From assembly GCF_009764685.1 (NCBI RefSeq), contig NZ_VHLM01000055.1:62001-126000 (forward strand): DNA of 64,000 bases, in the 5' to 3' direction. A program made the translations under genes and the position numbers. The DNA comes from Flavobacterium sp. I-STPP5a. GTDB lineage: Bacteria; Bacteroidota; Bacteroidia; Flavobacteriales; Flavobacteriaceae. Shown in pieces: positions 17,293 through 25,390 of the stretch (position 1 is its first letter; the number at the start of each line of letters is the position of its first letter). The notes under the pieces are model-generated. The model ran no database searches. It was not told the DNA's origin and saw only the letters and a list, made by a program, of their open reading frames with translations.

Positions 17293-17808
17293 ATGAAATC
17301 AACACAGTTACCAATTAATGAATATGCTCCCTTCTATGCTCCATATATTCAAGCTTTAGGAGAGGTAGATCTTATTGACGAATTAGAAATTTCATTACAT
17401 GAGTTCATTAAATTTGTTCAAAACATTCCTATGGATAAGTTTGACTACAGGTATGCTGATGGAAAATGGGATATTAAAGAAATTATTCAGCATGTAATTG
17501 ATACGGAGCGTATTTTTGCATATAGAGCCTTACGAATCTCTAGAAACGATCAAACGCCTTTACCTGGTTTTGATGAAAATACGTATGTAATCAATACTGA
17601 GGCTTCTAAAAGAAGCATTCAAGAATTGCTTACAGAATTATCTGCTGTTCGTCATTCTAATTTATTGTTTTTTAAAAGCTTAAGTTCAGATCAATTTACA
17701 AGAATTGGAACTGCATCTAACTCAGCAATATCAGTTAGAGCAATTGGATTCATTATGATTGGTCATCAAAAACATCATCAAAAAGTTTTTGAAGAAAGAT
17801 ATTTATAA
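17293..17808 (+). CDS. DinB-family protein
   Basis: The 171-residue protein is a DinB/YfiT-type four-helix bundle. Three His residues that would bind a divalent metal are visible: IIQHVIDTERIFAYR, then the pair in GHQKHHQKVFEERYL. Members include bacillithiol transferases and enzymes of unknown role; a thiol-dependent role is possible only by analogy. It follows ppc closely and converges on the deoxyinosine glycosylase gene, with only 4 bases between stop codons. Confidence 0.88.
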   Translation: MKSTQLPINEYAPFYAPYIQALGEVDLIDELEISLHEFIKFVQNIPMDKFDYRYADGKWDIKEIIQHVIDTERIFAYRALRISRNDQTPLPGFDENTYVINTEASKRSIQELLTELSAVRHSNLLFFKSLSSDQFTRIGTASNSAISVRAIGFIMIGHQKHHQKVFEERYL

Positions 17809-17812
17809 TGTA

Positions 17813-18286
17813 TTAAAAAGCAGTTGACCAAATTTTAAGTTTGTTATCGAACGACATTGTATTTGCAGGACTCGTAGAAGGCATCACACAATACGTGATG
17901 CCTTTTATTTGTCCAAATTTCTTCAAAAAATACTTATGGCTCTCTTTTCCGTTGAACACAATTGTTTTTATTGATGGAAATTGGATAAATAAAGTCTCAA
18001 AATCATTCACTTTGTGATTTTTAATATGAATATCCAAACTTCCGTTTCTATCACAACTTTTTAAAACATCCCAAAGCCCAATATTATTTGCTTGAAGCAC
18101 TTGAATTTTTTGTTCAAATTCTTCAGCTGCAGGAAAACTATCTAATAGCGTAAACATTATTTTCCAAAAATGATTTCTTTTATTTCCATAATATTCTTGC
18201 TTTTCTAATGAAGCTATTCCTGGCATAGTTCCTAGAATTAAAATTTTAGTTTGTGCATTTACAAAAGGAGGGAATGAATGAATCAT
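17813..18286 (-). CDS. DNA-deoxyinosine (hypoxanthine) glycosylase, UDG family 6
   Basis: A 157-residue member of the uracil-DNA-glycosylase superfamily. The N-terminal motif reads ILILGTMPGIASLEKQEYYGN followed by RNHFWKIM, and the C-terminal loop is MPSTSPANTMSF, the pattern of family 6 enzymes, which remove hypoxanthine made by adenine deamination. It lacks the GQDPYHG motif of the ung product at 1575-2255. It starts 8 bases after the recQ stop and is read in the same direction, so the two repair genes likely form one operon. Confidence 0.85.
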   Translation of the reverse strand: MIHSFPPFVNAQTKILILGTMPGIASLEKQEYYGNKRNHFWKIMFTLLDSFPAAEEFEQKIQVLQANNIGLWDVLKSCDRNGSLDIHIKNHKVNDFETLFIQFPSIKTIVFNGKESHKYFLKKFGQIKGITYCVMPSTSPANTMSFDNKLKIWSTAF

Positions 18287-18294
18287 ATAAAATT

Positions 18295-20406
18295 TTATAG
18301 AACTGAATTTTCTTTTTCTAAAATTGCCAATCCTAATCTGATTTTACCATAATCTATTTTTTCTTCAAAGTAATCAAAATAAGGTTTTAATGTACTTGGT
18401 GCTTCAAGTTTGGTTTTGGCCACCGAAATTTCTATAACTTCATCATCAGATATAAATGGAGTTAAATCAATGTTTTTACCGTCAACAAAAAGTTTTGCTA
18501 GATGCGACATAATCGTGCTTAAACCTAGTTTTCTTTTTTGAGCAATTTCTTCAACTGATAATCCTTGTTGATACAGATCAAAAGTTTCTTTATATGTTGT
18601 AGCCTCTTTTTTCTTTTTAACACCTTTGGATTTTTGAAAATCAAGTATTGCTTGTATAAAAGCAGACCCGTATTTTTCTAATTTAGCTTTACCCACACCA
18701 TCTATGGCTAGTAATTCATTTTCACTGGTAGGTCTTTCGGTTTCCATTTGGCGTAAAGCCGCATCACTAAAAATGACATACGCAGGAACTGATTCTTCTT
18801 TAGAAATTTCGTAACGCAATTTCCTTAAATTTTCAAAAAGAGAATTTGCTACTGTTTTACTTTTACTTACTTTAGTTTCTTGTTTTTCTACATTTAATTT
18901 TTGAACAGCCGTTAATTGGACCTTTTCATTATCGAATAAAACTTTTTTTGCCAAAGTGGTAAGTCTAATCTTGTTCTGTCTATGAAATGCAATTTCACAA
19001 TAGCCCAAATTGATTAGCTGAATTAGGTATTGGTTCCAATCGTACCAAGATTGATCAGCACCTACGCCATAGGTTTTCAAATTTTGATATTCTTTTTCAA
19101 AAATATAAGCATTTTTAGATCCTCTTAAAAAATCAATAATTACAGGTAAAGGCTCTAGTTCTTGCAATCGAACGATAGCTGAAAGAGCTTTTTGAGCCAG
19201 AACTGTTCCGTCAAAAAATAATGGTGGATTTTTACAAATATCGCAATTTCCACAATTTTCGGATACTAATTCACCAAAATAGGATAAGAGTATTTTTCTT
19301 CGGCAGCTTAGTGCATCGGCATATTGCTTCATACGTTCCAGTTTTGCCAATTGTACTTCAGCGTTTAATCCTTGTGATGCAAATTTTTGAAGCTGAATAA
19401 CATCTCCGTAACTCTCAAACATAATTGTTTCTGATGGCAAACCATCTCTACCTGCACGACCAATTTCTTGATAATAGCCTTCAATGTTTTTAGGTAAATT
19501 GTAGTGAATAACCCAGCGAACATTTGATTTATCAATCCCCATTCCAAAAGCAACAGTAGCACAAATGATATTACAATCATCATTTATAAATTCATCTTGG
19601 GTTTTTGAACGAACGCTACTATCTAAACCAGCATGATATGCTTTTGCATTGATGCTATTTTTTTGAAGTTTTTCGGCAAGTTCCTCGGTTGTTTTCCTGC
19701 TCAAGCAGTATATTATTCCCGCTTCATTTGGTTTATTTTGAATAAATTCTATTATTTGCTGCACTCGATCTAGTGCGGGACGCACCTCTAAGCTTAAATT
19801 TTTCCTATCAAAAGAAGCAACAAACAATTTCGGATTTTTTAAATTTAATTGATTGCTTATATCTTTGCGAGTTGCTTTGTCGGCTGTGGCGGTCAACGCC
19901 AAGATAGGAGTAGAGGGAAACCTGTTTTTTAAATAACCCAAATTGGTATATGCAGGTCTAAAGTCATGTCCCCATGATGAAATACAATGCGCTTCATCAA
20001 TTGCAATTAAACTAATAGTTAACGTGTTAAAGAGATTATCTAAAAAAGACAAGCTTTCAGGCGCAACATAAACTAGTTTGATAGTATTTGATTGTAAACG
20101 TTCCGTATAAAAATTTCTTTCACTTTCTGTTTGACTACTATTGATAAAGCAAGCTTCAATTCCATTCGCTTTTAAACTATCCACTTGATCTTTCATCAAA
20201 GCTATCAGAGGTGAGATGACAATTGTAATCCCTGGAAAAAGTAAAGCAGGTAATTGAAAACAAATTGATTTTCCGCCACCTGTGGGCATAATTGCTAGCG
20301 TATCTTGTCCTGAAAGAATGCTGTTAATTATGTCTTCTTGATTTGGTCTAAATTTTTCAAATCCAAAACTTTCTTTTAGTTTAGCGTGTAATACAGCTTG
20401 GGTCAT
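18295..20406 (-). CDS. recQ: ATP-dependent DNA helicase RecQ
   Basis: The 703-residue protein has the complete RecQ order: Walker A PTGGGKS (41-47), DEAH box (137-140), helicase C core with IGRAGRDGLPSE, a four-Cys zinc subdomain (CRRKILL, then CGNCDICK), RQC winged helix, HRDC domain (RYEISKEESVPAYVIFSDAA) and a C-terminal HTH-like module (GLSVEEIAQKRKLGLSTIMSHL) seen in many Bacteroidota RecQs. It unwinds DNA in recombination and fork repair. It is the first gene of a pair with the deoxyinosine glycosylase. A terminator of the preceding operon lies just upstream. Confidence 0.95.
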   Translation of the reverse strand: MTQAVLHAKLKESFGFEKFRPNQEDIINSILSGQDTLAIMPTGGGKSICFQLPALLFPGITIVISPLIALMKDQVDSLKANGIEACFINSSQTESERNFYTERLQSNTIKLVYVAPESLSFLDNLFNTLTISLIAIDEAHCISSWGHDFRPAYTNLGYLKNRFPSTPILALTATADKATRKDISNQLNLKNPKLFVASFDRKNLSLEVRPALDRVQQIIEFIQNKPNEAGIIYCLSRKTTEELAEKLQKNSINAKAYHAGLDSSVRSKTQDEFINDDCNIICATVAFGMGIDKSNVRWVIHYNLPKNIEGYYQEIGRAGRDGLPSETIMFESYGDVIQLQKFASQGLNAEVQLAKLERMKQYADALSCRRKILLSYFGELVSENCGNCDICKNPPLFFDGTVLAQKALSAIVRLQELEPLPVIIDFLRGSKNAYIFEKEYQNLKTYGVGADQSWYDWNQYLIQLINLGYCEIAFHRQNKIRLTTLAKKVLFDNEKVQLTAVQKLNVEKQETKVSKSKTVANSLFENLRKLRYEISKEESVPAYVIFSDAALRQMETERPTSENELLAIDGVGKAKLEKYGSAFIQAILDFQKSKGVKKKKEATTYKETFDLYQQGLSVEEIAQKRKLGLSTIMSHLAKLFVDGKNIDLTPFISDDEVIEISVAKTKLEAPSTLKPYFDYFEEKIDYGKIRLGLAILEKENSVL

Positions 20407-20440
20407 TTGTTAAAATAGTTACATTCTTATAAGTAATAAA

Positions 20441-20470
20441 AAAAGGAACTCTATTATGAGTTCCTTTTGT
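20441..20470 (-). terminator. Intrinsic terminator of the acidic-protein gene
   Basis: Inverted repeat AAAAGGAACTC / GAGTTCCTTTT with a TATTAT loop. It has T runs on both sides, and lies after the minus-strand acidic-protein gene and before recQ. Confidence 0.7.
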
Positions 20471-20496
20471 ATCAATAGGTAGAAAATTTGAGTTAA

Positions 20497-20898
20497 TTAA
20501 TCTTCCTCTTCTTCATCATCGTCTGCGTAATCTTTTGAATCAACGTCGTCTTCATCTTCATCATCACCTAAATCAGTATCTGGCTTGTCAATTACTTCGT
20601 CATCATCATCGTCATCAATGTCGTCATCTAGGTCTAAACCTTTAATTGGTTCTACCACGTCATCAATCATTATTTCATCATCTTCATCGTAGTTTTCAAT
20701 TCTATCAGCTAGTTTAGTACTTACTTTTACTAAATAAATGGTATCTTCAGTTCGAACTTCCACTGCTTCCACTAATTCATTTTTGGCGTTTCTAAAACTA
20801 ATAACGTTTGAATCATCATAACCATCTGGAAATTTATCAACAAGAAGGTTTAAAATTTCATTCGTAAGTTTTGCGTAATCAACAATTACTCTTTTCAT
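20497..20898 (-). CDS. Acidic-tail protein of unknown function
   Basis: A 133-residue protein with an ordered N-terminal part (MKRVIVDYAKLTNEILNLLV, then DGYDDSNVISFRNAKNE, and a beta section TEDTIYLVKVSTKLADRI) and a C-terminal half that is almost entirely Asp and Glu. Similar flavobacterial proteins are sometimes mislabelled DNA primase, but nothing here resembles a primase. The acidic tail could mimic nucleic acid or bind cations. It starts 9 bases after the deoxyhypusine synthase homologue and is probably the last gene of that operon. Confidence 0.75.
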   Translation of the reverse strand: MKRVIVDYAKLTNEILNLLVDKFPDGYDDSNVISFRNAKNELVEAVEVRTEDTIYLVKVSTKLADRIENYDEDDEIMIDDVVEPIKGLDLDDDIDDDDDDEVIDKPDTDLGDDEDEDDVDSKDYADDDEEEED

Positions 20899-20907
20899 AA
20901 ATGTATA

Positions 20908-21879
20908 TTATAGATCTAATAAATAAGCGAATATTAATGGGGCAACAATAGTTGCATCAGACTCAATAATAAATTTTGGTGTTTTAATATCTAGCTTACC
21001 CCAAGTAATTTTTTCATTTGGTACTGCTCCTGAATAAGAACCATAACTTGTAGTTGAATCAGAAATTTGACAGAAATAGCTCCAAAATGGAACATCATGC
21101 ATTTCCATATCCTGATACAACATTGGTACAACGCATATAGGGAAATCTCCCGCAATACCTCCACCAATTTGAAAAAATCCAATTCCATTTGAACTGTTTT
21201 TTGGGTACCAATCTGAAAGGTAAACCATATATTCAATTCCAGATTTCATGGTAGATGCTTTTAAATCTCCTTTTATGACATATGAAGCAAAAATGTTACC
21301 CATGGTACTATCTTCCCATCCTGGAACTATAATTGGTAAGTTTTTTTCGGCAGCGGCATACATCCAACTGTCTTTAAGGTCAATTTCATAGTACTCTTCT
21401 AAGACTCCAGAAAGTAACATTTTATACATGAATTCATGCGGAAAATAGCGCTCTCCTTTATCATCAGCATCTTTCCAAATTTTGTAAATATGCTTTTGTA
21501 AGCGTCTAAAAGCCTCATGTTCAGGAATGCATGTATCTGTCACACGATTTAAACCACGCTCTAAAAGATCCCATTCATCTTGAGGTGTTAAATCACGGTA
21601 ATTTGGAACTCTTTCGTAATGAGAGTGAGCAACAAGATTCATGATATCTTCCTCTAGATTTGCTCCAGTACACGATATAATATGTACTTTATCTTGGCGA
21701 ATAATTTCAGAGAATATCTTTCCAATCTCAGCAGTACTCATAGCTCCAGCCATACTTACCATCATTTTTGCACCATTTGCTAATTGGTCTTCATATGCCT
21801 TTGCGGCGTCAACTAAAGATGCAGAGTTGAAATGCAAATAATGCTTTTCGATAAACTGACTGATTGGTCCTTTACTCAT
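20908..21879 (-). CDS. Deoxyhypusine synthase family protein
   Basis: The 323-residue protein is a bacterial member of the deoxyhypusine/homospermidine synthase family. It keeps the NAD-binding flavour (MVSMAGAMSTAEIGKI, ISCTGANLEEDI) and the C-terminal active-site block: SGAVPNEKITWGKLD places Lys295 where eukaryotic enzymes have the catalytic lysine that carries the aminobutyl intermediate. Bacteria lack the eIF5A substrate, so a polyamine product such as homospermidine, or modification of another acceptor, is more likely. Its neighbour arginine decarboxylase supports a polyamine role. The precise reaction is unknown. Confidence 0.85.
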   Translation of the reverse strand: MSKGPISQFIEKHYLHFNSASLVDAAKAYEDQLANGAKMMVSMAGAMSTAEIGKIFSEIIRQDKVHIISCTGANLEEDIMNLVAHSHYERVPNYRDLTPQDEWDLLERGLNRVTDTCIPEHEAFRRLQKHIYKIWKDADDKGERYFPHEFMYKMLLSGVLEEYYEIDLKDSWMYAAAEKNLPIIVPGWEDSTMGNIFASYVIKGDLKASTMKSGIEYMVYLSDWYPKNSSNGIGFFQIGGGIAGDFPICVVPMLYQDMEMHDVPFWSYFCQISDSTTSYGSYSGAVPNEKITWGKLDIKTPKFIIESDATIVAPLIFAYLLDL

Positions 21880-21972
21880 TTTTATATAAATTTTAAAATC
21901 TTTTTTTTTATTTTATGTTAAAATCATCTCAAATTTAACATTTTTTTGGATTATTCACTTATTTAGAAAGAA

Positions 21973-23373
21973 TTATTTTCGATCGTAACCTAAAATTTTT
22001 AAAACATCTTGAGATGTTTGTTGTTCTGAGAAAACTTCTGTTGCTAGAATACCATTTTCATCTCTATCAATTAAGATATGTTTAGGTTGCGGAATCAAAC
22101 AGTGATGTAAACCACCATAACCTCCAATAGTTTCTTGATAAGCTCCGGTATTAAAAAACCCGATATACAATGGTTTTTCTTTGTTGTATTTAGGTAAATA
22201 AATGGCATTCATATTTTGTTCAGAGTTGTAATAATCATCACTATCACAAGTCATTCCACCTAACAGTACCCGTTCATAAGTGTCATTCCAACGGTTCACT
22301 GCAAGCATAATAAACCTTTTGTTTATGGCCCAAGTATCTGGCAAAGTGGTGATAAATGATGAATCAATCATATTCCACTTTTCTCTATCATTCTGTTGTT
22401 TTTGATATAAAACTTGATAGATTGCACCACCGCTTTCTCCTACTGTAAACGATCCAAATTCAGTAAAAATATTTGGCACATCAACTTCAGCTTCATCACA
22501 AGCAATTTTTATTTGATTAATGATTTCATCAATCATATATTGGTAATCATATTCAAAAGCTAATGAGTTTTTTATTGGAAAACCTCCACCGATATTTAAT
22601 CCATCAAGTGTAGGACATTCTTTTTTGAGCGCTACATAAACCTTAATACATTTTACTAATTCATTCCAGTAATATGCATTATCATTGATTCCTGTATTAA
22701 TAAAAAAGTGCAACATTTTCAGTTCCAATTTTTTATTTTCTTTAATTTCCTTTTTGTAAAAGGGAACGATATTTTTGTACCCAATGCCAAGTCTTGAGGT
22801 ATAAAACTCAAATTTAGGTTCTTCTTCAGCAGCAATACGAATACCTATTTTGAACTTATTTTTAATTTGACCTTGTAACAAGTCTAACTCCTCAAAATTG
22901 TCAATTATTGGTATTGTATTTTTATGTCCGTTATTAATTAAACGAGCAATATTTTCTATGTATTGATCTCTTTTAAAACCATTACAAATTACATAGGTAC
23001 TTTTGTTTATTTTGCCTTTCTCCATTAAATTTTCAACAATGTTAATGTCAAAAGCTGAAGAGGTTTCTATGTGAATGTTATTCTTGAAAGCCTCATTCAT
23101 AATGTATTCAAAATGAGAACTTTTAGTACAATAGCAATAGTAATATTTTGCCTCATACTTGTTTTTTTCCATTGATTTTCTAAACCAGCTTTTTGCTTTG
23201 CTAATGTTATTAGAAATTTGAGGCAAATAGGTAAATTTTAAAGGCGTACCGTATTGCTCTACTAATTTCATTAAATCAATATTATGAAAAAGTAGGTGGT
23301 CTTTATTTAGTGTAAATTCTTCTTGAGGAAAATAGTATGTTTGATTTATTAAATCAGAATATTTAGTATTCAT
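21973..23373 (-). CDS. speA: Arginine decarboxylase, Bacteroidota-type (PLP fold III)
   Basis: The 466-residue protein is a PLP-dependent alanine-racemase-fold decarboxylase. The PLP lysine is Lys84 in YYYCYCTKSSHFEY; the Gly-rich phosphate site is LNIGGGFPIKNS; the C-terminal GMTCDSDDYYN supplies the CDS-x-D substrate residues; and the dimer motif is FNTGAYQE. It is shorter than E. coli SpeA (about 650), lacking the extra helical region, as is usual in Bacteroidota. It should make agmatine from arginine. No agmatinase gene lies between it and the deoxyhypusine synthase homologue. Good confidence in the family, moderate on the substrate. Confidence 0.85.
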   Translation of the reverse strand: MNTKYSDLINQTYYFPQEEFTLNKDHLLFHNIDLMKLVEQYGTPLKFTYLPQISNNISKAKSWFRKSMEKNKYEAKYYYCYCTKSSHFEYIMNEAFKNNIHIETSSAFDINIVENLMEKGKINKSTYVICNGFKRDQYIENIARLINNGHKNTIPIIDNFEELDLLQGQIKNKFKIGIRIAAEEEPKFEFYTSRLGIGYKNIVPFYKKEIKENKKLELKMLHFFINTGINDNAYYWNELVKCIKVYVALKKECPTLDGLNIGGGFPIKNSLAFEYDYQYMIDEIINQIKIACDEAEVDVPNIFTEFGSFTVGESGGAIYQVLYQKQQNDREKWNMIDSSFITTLPDTWAINKRFIMLAVNRWNDTYERVLLGGMTCDSDDYYNSEQNMNAIYLPKYNKEKPLYIGFFNTGAYQETIGGYGGLHHCLIPQPKHILIDRDENGILATEVFSEQQTSQDVLKILGYDRK

Positions 23374-23425
23374 GGATGTGGGTTTTGTAGATTAAATATT
23401 TAAAAAAAATAGTGTAATCTATCAT

Positions 23426-23605
23426 TCAAACCCTAATATTAGCATACACAATTTGAAGTTTCTCAGTTTCTGATTTCATGTATTGAAAAACATCAAAACT
23501 AAAATTTCCCTTAATAGAATAAAAACGCTTTAACATCCTTAAAAAGGACATTTTGTTACTGTTTTTATTAGAGCAATACTTGAATTTGTTTCGGCTTTTT
23601 TTCAT
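23426..23605 (-). CDS. Possible 59-residue small protein between speA and aroB
   Basis: A 60-codon open frame on the minus strand starting at the ATG complementary to 23603-23605. The product is basic and hydrophilic (ends TEKLQIVYANIRV) with no known domain. A perfect -7 element TACATTTG (23611-23618, minus) lies only 5 bases before the ATG, so the transcript would be leaderless or nearly so. Alternatively this promoter only drives speA and the frame is a chance leader. Two later in-frame ATGs could also serve. The evidence is composition and promoter position only. Confidence 0.35.
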   Translation of the reverse strand: MKKSRNKFKYCSNKNSNKMSFLRMLKRFYSIKGNFSFDVFQYMKSETEKLQIVYANIRV

Positions 23606-23610
23606 TGCTG

Positions 23611-23618
23611 CAAATGTA
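23611..23618 (-). promoter_or_regulatory. -7 element TACATTTG upstream of speA
   Basis: The complement of CAAATGTA matches TAnnTTTG. It lies about 240 bases before the speA start and directly before the 59-codon frame; it probably drives the speA operon through a long leader. Confidence 0.5.
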
Positions 23619-23663
23619 AAAAATAATATATACGTAATGCAATCCTTTTTTATAAAAAAATAT

Positions 23664-24731
23664 TTAGGATTTATAATCCTGAAAGGCTTGAAGAATCATT
23701 TCATTTTCAACCAATTGATTTATTTTAATTTTACCAATGCCTTCAATTAAGGCAAATTGTATCTCGCCGTATTCATTTTTTTTGTCATGTACAAGTAATT
23801 CAAGGATGGGATCGATGTCTTTTTGATCAAATACAATATCTTCGTAAATGTGTTTGATACTTGTCTTTATTTGAGAATATTCATCTGTTTTCAACAGCCC
23901 TTTTTGCCATGATAGATAGCTTTCTAAAATCATTCCAGCTGCTATTGCCTCACCGTGTAGTAGTGTTTTTTTTAATTCATTCTCTAGAAAATAGCTTTCA
24001 ATTGCATGACCTAATGTGTGTCCAAAATTAAGAGACTTTCGAATATTATTTTCTGTTGGGTCTTGCATTACAATTTCATTTTTGATTTCAACAGATCGAT
24101 ATATGAGTTTGTCAAAGTCAGCAAAATCAAAGGCATCAAGATTGGTGAATGTTTTCCAATACGTTGCATCATAAATTAAGCCATGTTTGAGCATTTCAGC
24201 AAGACCAGAGCGCATTTCGTTTTGTGGCACTGTTTCTAAGTATTGCGTGTCTATCAATACCATTTTAGGAACATTAATAACCCCAATTTGGTTTTTTAAA
24301 TTACCAAGATCAACGCCGTTTTTACCTCCCACAGAGGCATCAACCATAGACAGTAGTGTAGTAGGAATGTGAATAAATTCAATACCTCTCTTAAAAGTAG
24401 ACGCAATAAATCCGCCTAAATCAGTTACAACACCACCACCTAAATTAAGAACTAGTGATTTTCTATCGGCTTTTAATTCCGTAAGGACATTCCATATTTG
24501 AACACATGTTTCGATATTTTTATTTTCCTCTCCGCATTCAAATTCAATGATTTCGATCGTTAAATCGGTTTCAAGATTTGGTAAAAAAATAGGCAAGCAA
24601 TGTTCATTTGTATTACTATCTACAATAATAAAAATATTAGAAAACTTATTACTAGCGATATATTCATTTAGTGCAACGTATGCATTTTCATTAAAGTATA
24701 TGGGATAATTATTGGCTTGTATGGTTTGCAT
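23664..24731 (-). CDS. aroB: 3-dehydroquinate synthase
   Basis: AroB makes 3-dehydroquinate from DAHP in the shikimate pathway. The 355-residue protein has the NAD-binding VLNLGGGVVTDLGGFIAST, the lysine/asparagine stretch DASVGGKNGVDLGNLKNQIG, and the zinc ligands in LAEMLKHGLI and SLNFGHTLGHAIE. Length is typical. It is leftward like speA but separated by 290 bases, and followed on the upstream side by a 659-base gap before the divergent proline dehydrogenase gene. Confidence 0.96.
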   Translation of the reverse strand: MQTIQANNYPIYFNENAYVALNEYIASNKFSNIFIIVDSNTNEHCLPIFLPNLETDLTIEIIEFECGEENKNIETCVQIWNVLTELKADRKSLVLNLGGGVVTDLGGFIASTFKRGIEFIHIPTTLLSMVDASVGGKNGVDLGNLKNQIGVINVPKMVLIDTQYLETVPQNEMRSGLAEMLKHGLIYDATYWKTFTNLDAFDFADFDKLIYRSVEIKNEIVMQDPTENNIRKSLNFGHTLGHAIESYFLENELKKTLLHGEAIAAGMILESYLSWQKGLLKTDEYSQIKTSIKHIYEDIVFDQKDIDPILELLVHDKKNEYGEIQFALIEGIGKIKINQLVENEMILQAFQDYKS

Positions 24732-24921
24732 TTTTATTTTTATTTATAAAGTTTATTAAATAGGTTTGTTGCGGGTCATTTTTATTAGCTGTTATATTCA
24801 TGCACTTGCAATAATTTATTTTATCGTGTATTTCCTAAAAAAATCCTGACAGCAAATATTCGGTTTTAAAATCATTACGTGTTGGTTCGTTTATAATTTT
24901 AAACAAATAACCTGTAGCAGT

Positions 24922-25077
24922 TTACTTCTTATTTAATCCATCGAAAATAAAAACCGCTATCTGTACTCCATTGTATTCTGCTTGTTCTAACGGAGCAGCT
25001 GATTTTTTTATGTTTTTTTGGCATGCGTGAGTATTTACTAAAAAGTTTTTTGATTTTAAAAATTGCCCTAGTATCAT
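24922..25077 (-). pseudogene. Short protein-like frame, possible gene remnant
   Basis: Fifty-one codons on the minus strand, from the ATG complementary to 25075-25077 to a TAA. The second half reads like the end of a folded domain (PLEQAEYNGVQIAVFIFDG, then LNKK and stop) rather than random A/T-rich sequence. A stop codon lies two codons before the ATG and no promoter is seen, so it may be the 3' end of a deleted gene. I do not recognise the family. Confidence 0.3.
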
Positions 25078-25363
25078 TATTTAGTGGGGTCATTCCGGCT
25101 AATTATAGTGAGAATTAGCTTAATGTCGAAAGCCATGTTTAAGCTTTACTATGCCTTGACCTCATTTCAAAAAAAAAAACATCCCAATTTCACTGTCTTA
25201 ATTAGATTGTTGTTTGATATTTTCGCATCTTTTTTACATCTTATTTTGAAGTGTCAAATGTATAAATTTATCAATTCTTAAATTATTTAATATTTTAAAA
25301 AAGTTCATATTGCATTTTTCTTTTTTTTGGCATCAAATTTTATAAAAATATTCAAAGTCTGCC

Positions 25364-25371
25364 TATATTTG
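25364..25371 (+). promoter_or_regulatory. -7 element TATATTTG of proline dehydrogenase
   Basis: Perfect TAnnTTTG match 19 bases before the ATG at 25391. Confidence 0.6.
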
Positions 25372-25390
25372 TATAAAATTAAAACAGATA

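Larger units (their letters stand above)
24732..25390. other. 659-base gap between aroB and proline dehydrogenase
   Basis: A/T-rich region between divergent genes. It contains a 51-codon minus-strand frame (24922-25077, listed separately), T-rich tracts, and the -7 box of the proline dehydrogenase gene at 25364-25371. A plus-strand open frame at 25084-25281 has poor, F/L/K-skewed composition and I do not accept it. No RNA structure was recognised. Confidence 0.5.

Noticed and set aside
20497-20898. DNA primase annotation for the acidic protein
   Set aside because: No primase motif; only an acidic low-complexity tail.
25084-25281. Plus-strand open frame of 65 codons before proline dehydrogenase
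   Set aside because: Composition dominated by F, L, K and S typical of A/T-rich non-coding DNA; no promoter or motif.
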